Assembly (NCBI GenBank): GCA_023451825.1
Contig: JAEXYA010000017.1
Coordinates: 27,203 to 91,202, forward strand
DNA from: Pseudomonadota bacterium
GTDB taxonomy: Bacteria > Pseudomonadota > Alphaproteobacteria > Rhizobiales > Xanthobacteraceae
Direction: 5' to 3'
Length of the DNA: 64,000 nt
How positions within the stretch are numbered: position 1 is the stretch's first letter; each line of letters opens with the position of its first letter. Below, piece after piece: positions 16,425 to 23,656 of this stretch. The notes below the pieces were generated by a model that saw nothing but the letters and a program-made list of their open reading frames with translations, made no database searches and was not told the origin of the DNA. A program made the translations under genes and the position numbers.

Positions 16425-17476
16425 AAGCCGCTCGCATCCTTCAATATAAGAAACCGCTCGTCCTTGAGGACATCCCGACGCCCGACATCCAGCCGGATGA
16501 AGTCCTCGTCAAAGTGGCGGCATGCGGAATGTGCCGCTCCGATGTCTTGCTCGTCGATGGATTTTTCCAAGGTTATGCCGACATCCCACCGCCGGTCATC
16601 CCCGGCCACGAGATCACAGGTACTCTACAGAAGATCGGCAGCGTCGTGCCCAAGGCGGCCGGATTGCAGGAGGGTGACCACGTGGTGGTTTCACCAGGCT
16701 GGGGCGATGGCGTGTGCCGCCATTGCCAGGTCGGCAATACGCATATCTGCCCGAATGTGCGCTGGCCGGGCTTCGGCACTTACGGCGGCTTCGGCGAATA
16801 TATCCCCGTCCCTGCACGCTATGTCATTAAGGTGCCGAAGCACCTGAAATTTGAGCAGCTCGCTCCGCTGACCGACGCCGGACTGACACCCTATCGCGGA
16901 CTCAAGAAGATCCGTGACGCTGGCGGCCTCGGCCCCGATCGGGTCATCGGCGTCTTCGGCGTCGGCGGCCTCGGCGCCTATGCCGTGCAATATGCCAAGC
17001 TGCTCGGTGCCGGCGCTCCCGTCGTCGCATTCGCACGCAATCCGGAAAAGCTTGCGATCGCAAAGAAATATGGCGCGGATCACGTCATCGATATCAAGAA
17101 CAAGTCGGCCGCCGATATCGGCAAGGAATTGAAGACCGCCACAGGACAGAACAAGCTCGACGCGATCATCGACTGCGTCGGCGCGCCGGAAATGATGCAG
17201 ATCGGATTTTCTCTGCTTGCAATCAGCGGTCACTATGCCGATGTCGGCTTCGTCGGCGATCGGATCGATGTACCCCTCTTCCCGCGCGTTTCGGGCGAGC
17301 AGACCTTCCACGGATCGTTCTGGGGCAATAATGCAGACCTCAGCGAGGTCCTTGCACTCGCCGCGGAAGGCAAGATTCAGCACACGATCACGACCATCCG
17401 CTTCGACCAGATCAACGAGTATCTCGATCTGCAGCGCGACAACAAGGTGGTGGGACGCGCCGTGCTGACATTCTGA
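16421..17476 (+). CDS. Zinc-dependent alcohol dehydrogenase (MDR family)
   Basis: This is a 351-residue NAD(P)-dependent medium-chain alcohol dehydrogenase. Catalytic zinc ligands Cys38 (GMCRSDV) and His63-Glu64 (PGHE) are present, and the Rossmann motif is GVFGVGGLGAYAVQ. The structural zinc lobe reads DGVCRHCQVGNTHIC: three cysteines (99, 102, 110) with Asp96 where the first Cys normally is. It follows the GlcG-like gene with a 4-bp overlap and precedes a DJ-1 protein and an aldehyde dehydrogenase, so it probably feeds an aldehyde to the latter. Substrate is unknown. Confidence 0.9.
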   Translation: MKAARILQYKKPLVLEDIPTPDIQPDEVLVKVAACGMCRSDVLLVDGFFQGYADIPPPVIPGHEITGTLQKIGSVVPKAAGLQEGDHVVVSPGWGDGVCRHCQVGNTHICPNVRWPGFGTYGGFGEYIPVPARYVIKVPKHLKFEQLAPLTDAGLTPYRGLKKIRDAGGLGPDRVIGVFGVGGLGAYAVQYAKLLGAGAPVVAFARNPEKLAIAKKYGADHVIDIKNKSAADIGKELKTATGQNKLDAIIDCVGAPEMMQIGFSLLAISGHYADVGFVGDRIDVPLFPRVSGEQTFHGSFWGNNADLSEVLALAAEGKIQHTITTIRFDQINEYLDLQRDNKVVGRAVLTF

Positions 17477-17535
17477 CAGCATCGGGACGCTCCGCTGACC
17501 GTGAGGTTCGACATCATCATTCAAAGGAGACTATC

Positions 17536-18219
17536 GTGACGCAACATGTCCTGTTCATCGTGACCAACGCCGCCGTAATCGGTCCGCACAGCCGCAAGAC
17601 CGGCTTCTTTTTCGCCGAAGTTGCCCACCCATTCGATGTCCTCGACAACGCCGGGATTGCCATCGAGTTCGCTTCACCCGCGGGTGGATGGACGCCCCAT
17701 GACGCATATGACGAGAAAGATCCTGCCCAGAAGGCATTTCTGGAGAGCAAGGCTTTCCGCCGGCTGAACCACAGCCGCAAACTGTCCGAAGTGGACGCCG
17801 CCGACTATGACGCCATTCTGGTGCCAGGCGGACTTGGGCCTATGGTCGATATCGCGCGCAATGCGGATGTCCAAAGGGCCATCGTACGGGCCTGGAGCAC
17901 CGGCAAGCTTGTCACCGCCGTCTGCCATGGGCCATGCTCACTGCTCGGCGTTGATCTCGGCGATGGCGTGCCGTTCGTGCGCGGCAAGAAGCTCACCGCC
18001 TTCTCCAAGAAGGAAGAGTTCGACTACGCACGCGATGACGTGGCTTACGAACTCGAGGACGCACTCAGAGCTGAGGGAGCTGACTATTCCTCCACCGACA
18101 ACTGGCAGCCGAAAGTCGTGGTCGATGGCCGCCTCATCACCGGCCAGAACCCCGCCTCGGCGGGACCACTGGCGAAAGAGCTGCTCGCTGCTCTCAAGCG
18201 GACTGCGTCGCCAGCTTGA
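17536..18219 (+). CDS. DJ-1/PfpI family protein (Hsp31-like)
   Basis: This is a 227-residue class I glutamine-amidotransferase-like protein. The nucleophile elbow is TAVCHGPCSLL with Cys130-His131, the conserved acid is Glu28 (FFFAEVAHP), and YDAILVPGGLGPM is also typical. Family members act as glyoxalase III/deglycase or chaperones, and detoxification of reactive aldehydes would fit the alcohol/aldehyde dehydrogenase context. It starts with GTG at 17536 behind a strong AAGGAG. A short hairpin follows the stop (18240-18260). Confidence 0.87.
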   Translation: MTQHVLFIVTNAAVIGPHSRKTGFFFAEVAHPFDVLDNAGIAIEFASPAGGWTPHDAYDEKDPAQKAFLESKAFRRLNHSRKLSEVDAADYDAILVPGGLGPMVDIARNADVQRAIVRAWSTGKLVTAVCHGPCSLLGVDLGDGVPFVRGKKLTAFSKKEEFDYARDDVAYELEDALRAEGADYSSTDNWQPKVVVDGRLITGQNPASAGPLAKELLAALKRTASPA

Positions 18220-18239
18220 ATCGAGCAAACATCGGTGAC

Positions 18240-18260
18240 GACGGCGCCGGACGCGCCGTC
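18240..18260 (+). terminator. GC-rich hairpin after the DJ-1 gene
   Basis: GACGGCGC (18240-18247) pairs with GCGCCGTC (18253-18260) over a 5-nt loop, followed by ATTGCTTT. It may be a terminator or attenuator inside the five-gene run. Confidence 0.4.
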
Positions 18261-18319
18261 ATTGCTTTGGATCGACTAAACATCGCCAACCATATGCCCT
18301 TTGCAGCGGGAGACCTTGT

Positions 18320-18619
18320 ATGACGACTTCACCGTCAAAGATCACGGCTACCCTGACCGCTCGCCCAGGCAAGGCCGAAGCTTTGCGAGCACTGCTTATA
18401 GATATGGCACCACATTGCCGGGCCGAACCCGGCAATCTTCGATGGGATATCTGGAGCGATCCGGCCACCGAAGGGCGTTACGTGCTCGATGAGCTCTACC
18501 GCGACGCCAACGCTGTGGAAGCACATCGCAACTCACCACACTACCAGAATTATCTGACCGCAGTCCCCGCGCTGGCCGATCGCACCGCGCTGGTGCTCGA
18601 ACCGCTGGATATCGCTTAG
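18320..18619 (+). CDS. Antibiotic biosynthesis monooxygenase (ABM) domain protein
   Basis: This is a 99-residue dimeric alpha+beta-barrel protein of the ABM/quinol-monooxygenase family, some members of which oxidise aromatic compounds without a cofactor. Visible signatures are ITATLTARPGKAEALRALL, EPGNLRWDIWSD, YVLDELYRDANAVEAHRNSPHYQ (described in parts) and the C-terminal LEPLDIA. The length is normal. It sits between the DJ-1 and aldehyde dehydrogenase genes on the same strand, consistent with aromatic or quinone metabolism. Confidence 0.85.
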   Translation: MTTSPSKITATLTARPGKAEALRALLIDMAPHCRAEPGNLRWDIWSDPATEGRYVLDELYRDANAVEAHRNSPHYQNYLTAVPALADRTALVLEPLDIA

Positions 18620-18674
18620 CGAAGCCGCTTCATGCCAGCCCACCGCCCCGCCGCGCGATCCTTTGAAAGAGACG

Positions 18675-20057
18675 ATGATGATTCATGTTGTGCAGGCCTT
18701 CGACCGCACGCCGATTGCGGAGATACCGACCGACGACGCGGCGGCACTCGAAACAAAGCTGACCACGGCGTATGCTCTTTTCCAGACTCGTTCCGCTTGG
18801 CTGCAACCGCACGATCGGATAGCGGTTCTTCACAGGCTCGCTGACCTGGTCGCCGCAGAGCGCGAGAGCTTCGCGACCCTGATCGCACGCGAAGGCGGAA
18901 AGCCATATATCGATGCATTGGTCGAAACAGACCGTGCGATCGACGGCATCAGAAATGCGGCGGACCTTCTGCGCACACGGGGCGGCACAGAAATTCCCAT
19001 GGGCCTGACCAGGGCCAGCGAGAACCGGCGTGCCTGGACCATCAAGGAGCCCATCGGGGTCGTGGCGGCCATATCGGCCTTCAATCACCCGCTCAACCTG
19101 GTTGTCCATCAGATCGCGCCGGCGATTGCGACCGGCTGCCCGATCATCGTCAAGCCGGCGATGGCCACGCCGCTCTGCTGTCTCAGGCTTGTCGCGCTTG
19201 TCCAGCAGGCAGGTTGTCCGCCGGATTGGGTCCAGACCCTCATCCCTGAGAATCGCGCGCTGTCGGAGGCGCTCGCAACCGATCCCCGGATCGCCTTTCT
19301 GAGCTTCATCGGATCGGCTGCCGTCGGCTGGCGATTGCGGTCCTTGCTGGCGCCCGGGACAAGATGCGCCCTCGAACATGGCGGCGTTGCACCCGTGATC
19401 ATTGATGGCGGCACCGACCTTGATGCGATCGTCACACCCCTCGCCAAGGGCGGCTACTACCACGCCGGCCAAGTCTGCGTGTCCGTGCAGAGGATCTTTG
19501 TGCAGACGGCCATGAAGCAGGCGTTCATCGACCGCTTTGCCGCGCGGGTCCAGGAATTGCGCGTCGGAGATCCGGTTCTTGCCGATACCGAGGTTGGTCC
19601 GCTGATTACGCCGGACGAAGCGGACCGGGTCGAAGCGTGGATCAGCGAAGCCATCCAGGCCGGGGCGCAACTGATCGGCGGCGAGCGCCTGAGCCAAACG
19701 ACCCTCCGGCCTGCGATCATCGTCGAACCGCCGAGCACGGCAAAGGTCTCGGCGCACGAGATATTCGGACCGGTGACCTGCGTCTACGGTTATGACGACA
19801 TCGACGACGCCATCGCGGCGGCAAACGCGCTGCCTGTCGCCTTTCAAGCCAGCATTTTCACCCGCGACCTCGACATCGCTTTCCGGACAGCCGAACGGCT
19901 CGATGCATCCGCCGTGATGGTGAACGATCACACCGCGTTCCGCACCGACTGGATGCCGTTTGCTGGTCGTCGCACATCCGGTTACGGCATCGGCGGCATT
20001 CCATATACGGCCGCCGAGATGACTGCAGAAAAGATGATCGTCTTCAAGCACGGTTGA
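18675..20057 (+). CDS. NAD(P)-dependent aldehyde dehydrogenase
   Basis: This is a 460-residue aldehyde dehydrogenase that oxidises an aldehyde to the acid. Key residues are visible: oxyanion Asn137 (FNHP), cofactor Lys160 (IVKPA), general base Glu234 (LEHGG) and nucleophile Cys268 (GQVCVS). The C-terminal EIFGPVTCVYGYDD and PFAGRRTSGYGIGGI blocks are canonical. The ATG at 18675 is chosen over the TTG at 18663. The gene ends 23 bp from the convergent cytochrome c gene. Pairing with the upstream alcohol dehydrogenase suggests a two-step alcohol-to-acid route. Confidence 0.92.
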   Translation: MMIHVVQAFDRTPIAEIPTDDAAALETKLTTAYALFQTRSAWLQPHDRIAVLHRLADLVAAERESFATLIAREGGKPYIDALVETDRAIDGIRNAADLLRTRGGTEIPMGLTRASENRRAWTIKEPIGVVAAISAFNHPLNLVVHQIAPAIATGCPIIVKPAMATPLCCLRLVALVQQAGCPPDWVQTLIPENRALSEALATDPRIAFLSFIGSAAVGWRLRSLLAPGTRCALEHGGVAPVIIDGGTDLDAIVTPLAKGGYYHAGQVCVSVQRIFVQTAMKQAFIDRFAARVQELRVGDPVLADTEVGPLITPDEADRVEAWISEAIQAGAQLIGGERLSQTTLRPAIIVEPPSTAKVSAHEIFGPVTCVYGYDDIDDAIAAANALPVAFQASIFTRDLDIAFRTAERLDASAVMVNDHTAFRTDWMPFAGRRTSGYGIGGIPYTAAEMTAEKMIVFKHG

Positions 20058-20080
20058 GACCGCTCACCGCGGACCTATCG

Positions 20081-20710
20081 TCAGTTCGGACAGGGCTGTC
20101 CGGCTGCTCCCCACATCGCCATATCCTTGACGTGCTGTTCGAACGACCCCGGAGGCGTCGAGCGTCCTGCGCCGGGTTGCCACGCCCGTGGGATAAACCC
20201 ACTCAACGATTCGTCGTGCCGCAAATGCTCGAGCAGCGCAACGGCATCGCGGCCGCCATTGCGCGCAGGGTTCTTCAACTGCGCACAGATTTCAGCCCCG
20301 CTCTTGCCGTACCAGATGAAATCGACCGGAGCCAATTGCCAGTCGATCCCCGCACGCAGCGGCGCTGGCGCAGGATCGTTCGGCTGCGTCGAGGTCATAT
20401 GGCAGGTCGAGCAGCGCAGCGTCTCGGCTCCGATCCGGCTCATTCCGGCATGGATGTACATGCCGTGATTTCGATCCTTTCCCTCTCCCGTCGGCGTCCA
20501 GATCGGTATCGCTTTCGCGTCGACATGACAGTTGGCGCATCGCGGATGCGTCACCACGGCTTCAATTCTCTTCCAGGCCTTCAATCCCTCGGATCGATTG
20601 ACGCTTCCCGGCGGCAAAGCATCTTTGGCCGGCACTTTTGCCGCGACAATTCCGGTGATTGTCGCGACTGACGAAACAACGACGGCAAGCGCCACGACGG
20701 TTCGCTTCAT
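20081..20710 (-). CDS. Dihaem c-type cytochrome, electron acceptor of the molybdenum hydroxylase
   Basis: This is a 209-residue exported cytochrome with a signal peptide (MKRTVVALAVVVSSVATITG) and two CxxCH haem sites, CANCH and CSTCH, each in a short cytochrome-like context. Proteins of this type are often labelled isoquinoline 1-oxidoreductase subunit. It follows iorB with an 8-bp gap and probably passes electrons from the periplasmic Mo/FeS enzyme to the respiratory chain. The ATG at 20710 is chosen over the GTG at 20722, and GAGGG lies upstream. Confidence 0.85.
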   Translation of the reverse strand: MKRTVVALAVVVSSVATITGIVAAKVPAKDALPPGSVNRSEGLKAWKRIEAVVTHPRCANCHVDAKAIPIWTPTGEGKDRNHGMYIHAGMSRIGAETLRCSTCHMTSTQPNDPAPAPLRAGIDWQLAPVDFIWYGKSGAEICAQLKNPARNGGRDAVALLEHLRHDESLSGFIPRAWQPGAGRSTPPGSFEQHVKDMAMWGAAGQPCPN

Positions 20711-20718
20711 GACCACCC

Positions 20719-22974
20719 TCACACGAAATCGATGAATTTGTTGAAGGGCATCTCGCGGATACGCTGTCCCGTGGCCGCGAATATGGCATTGGCCAAGGCC
20801 GGCGCCGCGGGCGGCACCGGCGGTTCGCCGACGCCTCTCACCTTTGGATCATTCTCCAAGCCTCGCACCTCGATGACCGGGCACTGATACAGCCGCATCG
20901 CTTCGTGGTGATTGAAATTGGTTTGCTGAACCGCTCCCTTGGAGTAGGTCAACTCGCAATTCATCGCGTGGCCCAGTCCCCACACTACGCCGCCCTGGAC
21001 CTGGTTCTCGAAATTGACCGGATCCATGACCTTTCCGACATCGACGGCAACCCAGACCTTATCAATCCGTATGCCGCCGCTTGTCATCGTCACCTCGACA
21101 ACTTCTGCAGTCGGTGTGCCGAACGATTCGACGAAAGCAACGCCACGTCCTCGACCGTTGCCGAGCGGCCCTTTCCAGTTGGACATTTCACCAACGGCTT
21201 CAAGCACCTTCCGATAGGTTGGAACGGTGCACATCTCGATGCGCGCCTTTAGCGGATCAAGACCTGCTGCATGGATCAACTCGTCGAGAAAACTTTCAGT
21301 GAAGAAGCCGGCGGTCGATGCGCCAACCGACCGCCAAGTCGTGCTGGGCGAGAGGCCTCGGGCCTCGTAGCTCGTCGATCGAAAATGCGGGATGTCATAG
21401 TAGACGTTCCACAGGCAGGCGCCGAGCTGACCATCGGGCTCCTTCGTCGGCGCCCCCATGCGCTCCAGCAAGCCCTTGAAGGGCGCGGTCGATGCAGAGG
21501 AGAGCTCTGCAGCGACGATCTTCCCCTTTTCGACAACGCCTTTGTGCCGGGCCAAGGAAATCTGCCGTGGAATGTCCTGAAGAAAGTCTTCCTCCCGCGA
21601 AAAGGTCAGCTTAATCGGCGTCCCACGCATCTGATTGGCAATCTCTGCGAGGATCCCGATATTCTCAAATTCAAGACGATGTCCAAAACTTCCGCCGGTC
21701 CATTGATTGTGGAATTTCACCTGCTCTGGCTTAAGGCCGATGGCCGCGGCCGCGATCGACTGCACGGCCTGAGGACTCTGGTGCCCGACCCAGATCTCCA
21801 TGCCATCGCCAGACACGACGGCGACGCCGTTGAGAGGCTCCAATGGCTGATGCGCGACATAGGGCGCGCGATACTCGGCCTCAACAACCTTGCCTTGCTT
21901 CAGAGCCGTATCCACGTCTCCGACGTTGCGCCACTCTTTTCCTATGAACTCAGGCTTGAAAGAAGCTTCTAGGATTTTCCAATGCCCCGCCTGCTCGGCA
22001 GGATACTTTGACGGTGTCCATTTACATTCGATCGCTGCGACAGCGCGCATCGCGTACCAGCTATTCGTCGCCACGACGGCAACGCCGTTTTTGACTTTCA
22101 GTATCTTGCGGACGCCCGGCATCGCGCGCGCCTTGCGCGCGTCATAAGATAGCAGCGGCTGCCCCTTGTTCGGATTCAGTTTGACCGAGGCGTACATCAT
22201 TCCATCGAGCTGTAGATCGATGCCGAACTTCAACTCACCCAGCGCTTTTGCCCGGACATCGAGTCGGGTCATCGGCTTTCCCAGTAACCGCCATGTCGAC
22301 GGATCGCGGAGCTGGACATTCAGGACTGGTGGAATGCTGGCGGCCTCCGCCGACAGATCGACATAAGGAATTCTGGTCCCGTCCGGCAAAATCACATGAC
22401 CGGACTGGGTGCGGATATCCGCGACAGCGACGCCGGAGCGTTTGGCCGCTGCAGCCTTCAACGTCTCGCGTGCCACGGCACCAGCGACGCGAAGCTTTTC
22501 ATAAGTGTCAGGTACCGTGCTGGATCCGCCGGTCATTTGCAGGCCGGATTTCCTGAGGCTTTCATACACGGCTGCACGTGCCTGTTCGGCCGCGGGACTA
22601 TGATCGGCCGCCACGAACGGCGCCAATTCGTCTGCGAAGCCAGTGTTGAAGTAGGCAGGACTCGGACCCGCAAATCGCACGTCGAACTGACCGAGATCGA
22701 GGTCCATCTCCTCGGCGATCATGATCGGCTGAACTGATCCGACGCCCTGTCCGATATCGGCATGCTGGGCTATGAGTGTAATCCGCTCTGGACTGATCTC
22801 CACCCACGGATTGAACGATGCAGATCTTGGTCCGAGCCCAATGGCCAGGGGATTTGTGTCACCGGGCCGAAAGGCGTCCGCAGCGTTGCCGTAGGTGCCG
22901 AACGCAATGCCGCTCGCGGTTGCGGCAGCTCCTGCGATGAATGCGCGGCGCGATAGGCCATGAAGTGCCATCAT
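20719..22974 (-). CDS. iorB: Periplasmic molybdenum hydroxylase large subunit (IorB-like, Tat-exported)
   Basis: This is a 751-residue molybdopterin-cytosine-dinucleotide-binding subunit of the xanthine dehydrogenase family. Such enzymes hydroxylate N-heterocycles or oxidise aldehydes with water. A Tat signal is visible (GLSRRAFIAGAAATASG). Mo-cofactor segments include HADIGQGVGSVQPIMIAEEMD, TGGSFGHRLEFENIGILAEIA, and the C-terminal GVGEPPVPPAAPALANAI with the catalytic Glu. The paired ATGATG at 22974 lies one base after the iorA stop. The single-polypeptide duplicated form with a Tat signal is the IorB/aldehyde dehydrogenase class. The isoquinoline substrate is only a family label. Confidence 0.9.
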   Translation of the reverse strand: MMALHGLSRRAFIAGAAATASGIAFGTYGNAADAFRPGDTNPLAIGLGPRSASFNPWVEISPERITLIAQHADIGQGVGSVQPIMIAEEMDLDLGQFDVRFAGPSPAYFNTGFADELAPFVAADHSPAAEQARAAVYESLRKSGLQMTGGSSTVPDTYEKLRVAGAVARETLKAAAAKRSGVAVADIRTQSGHVILPDGTRIPYVDLSAEAASIPPVLNVQLRDPSTWRLLGKPMTRLDVRAKALGELKFGIDLQLDGMMYASVKLNPNKGQPLLSYDARKARAMPGVRKILKVKNGVAVVATNSWYAMRAVAAIECKWTPSKYPAEQAGHWKILEASFKPEFIGKEWRNVGDVDTALKQGKVVEAEYRAPYVAHQPLEPLNGVAVVSGDGMEIWVGHQSPQAVQSIAAAAIGLKPEQVKFHNQWTGGSFGHRLEFENIGILAEIANQMRGTPIKLTFSREEDFLQDIPRQISLARHKGVVEKGKIVAAELSSASTAPFKGLLERMGAPTKEPDGQLGACLWNVYYDIPHFRSTSYEARGLSPSTTWRSVGASTAGFFTESFLDELIHAAGLDPLKARIEMCTVPTYRKVLEAVGEMSNWKGPLGNGRGRGVAFVESFGTPTAEVVEVTMTSGGIRIDKVWVAVDVGKVMDPVNFENQVQGGVVWGLGHAMNCELTYSKGAVQQTNFNHHEAMRLYQCPVIEVRGLENDPKVRGVGEPPVPPAAPALANAIFAATGQRIREMPFNKFIDFV

Positions 22975-22975
22975 G

Positions 22976-23437
22976 TCACTTCTCCGCCATCTTGCTGGCC
23001 GCGGCATGGATCGCCGCACGGATACGCGGATACGTCCCGCAACGACATAAATTACCGGACATGACCTCGTCGATCTGCGTGTCGGTCGGCTTGGGTATCA
23101 GCGCGAGCAGCGAGATCGCTTGCATGATCTGGCCGGTCTGGCAGTAGCCGCATTGCGGCACCTGATGCTCGATCCATGCCTGCACGACCGGATGCGTTTC
23201 CTTGGCGATGACACCTTCCAGCGTCACAACCGACTTACCGGTGGAATCTCCGACCCGCGCCTGGCAGGACCGCACCGCATGTCCATCGATATGAACAGTA
23301 CACGCGCCGCATTGCGCCACACCGCAACCGAATTTTGGACTTGTCAGACCCAGTTCATCACGCAGCGCCCAAAGCAACGGCATTGTCGGATCAACATCGA
23401 CCTTTGACGTCGTCCCATTGACCGTGAGTTCGATCAT
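22976..23437 (-). CDS. iorA: Molybdenum hydroxylase [2Fe-2S] small subunit (IorA-like)
   Basis: This is a 153-residue iron-sulfur subunit. The plant-type ferredoxin cluster is seen as FGCGVAQCGACTVHIDG, and the second [2Fe-2S] cluster as CGYCQTGQIMQA and NLCRCGTYPRI. It has no signal peptide and would be co-exported with Tat-targeted IorB, as known for this class. The ATG at 23437 (MIELTVNGT) follows a strong GGGAGGA. The leader carries an inverted repeat (23478-23500) and GTWAAR site B (23571-23587). Confidence 0.93.
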   Translation of the reverse strand: MIELTVNGTTSKVDVDPTMPLLWALRDELGLTSPKFGCGVAQCGACTVHIDGHAVRSCQARVGDSTGKSVVTLEGVIAKETHPVVQAWIEHQVPQCGYCQTGQIMQAISLLALIPKPTDTQIDEVMSGNLCRCGTYPRIRAAIHAAASKMAEK

Positions 23438-23477
23438 GCGTGTTCCTCCCTCTGGGGACCAGTCGCGCATCGTCCGC

Positions 23478-23500
23478 GCGCATCCGACGGACGGATGCGC
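23478..23500. promoter_or_regulatory. Inverted repeat in the iorA leader
   Basis: GCGCATCCG (23478-23486) and CGGATGCGC (23492-23500) are perfect arms around a 5-nt loop, 41 bp upstream of iorA. It could be an operator or an RNA hairpin in the leader. Confidence 0.45.
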
Positions 23501-23570
23501 TACTGATCTATGTGCCGTCGAATTTCCGAAGCTTGGGAGAAACAGTACAGCAACGCGCTGCGATAGAACG

Positions 23571-23587
23571 GTTAAAAGGTGTTAAGC
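23571..23587 (+). promoter_or_regulatory. GTWAAR direct-repeat operator, site B
   Basis: GTTAAAA (23571-23577) is followed exactly 10 bp later by GTTAAGC (23581-23587). It lies 134 bp upstream of iorA, downstream of the STAND regulator stop at 23657. Confidence 0.62.
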
Positions 23588-23656
23588 GCCTTACGTGCGC
23601 AGCTACAGGCAACCGCGTTCATGCGTGACGATGACGCTTCAGGTTTCTCGTGACAA

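Noticed and set aside
20719..23437. Naming the molybdenum hydroxylase a true isoquinoline oxidoreductase
   Set aside because: The family label covers many substrates, including aldehydes; nothing in the sequence fixes isoquinoline.
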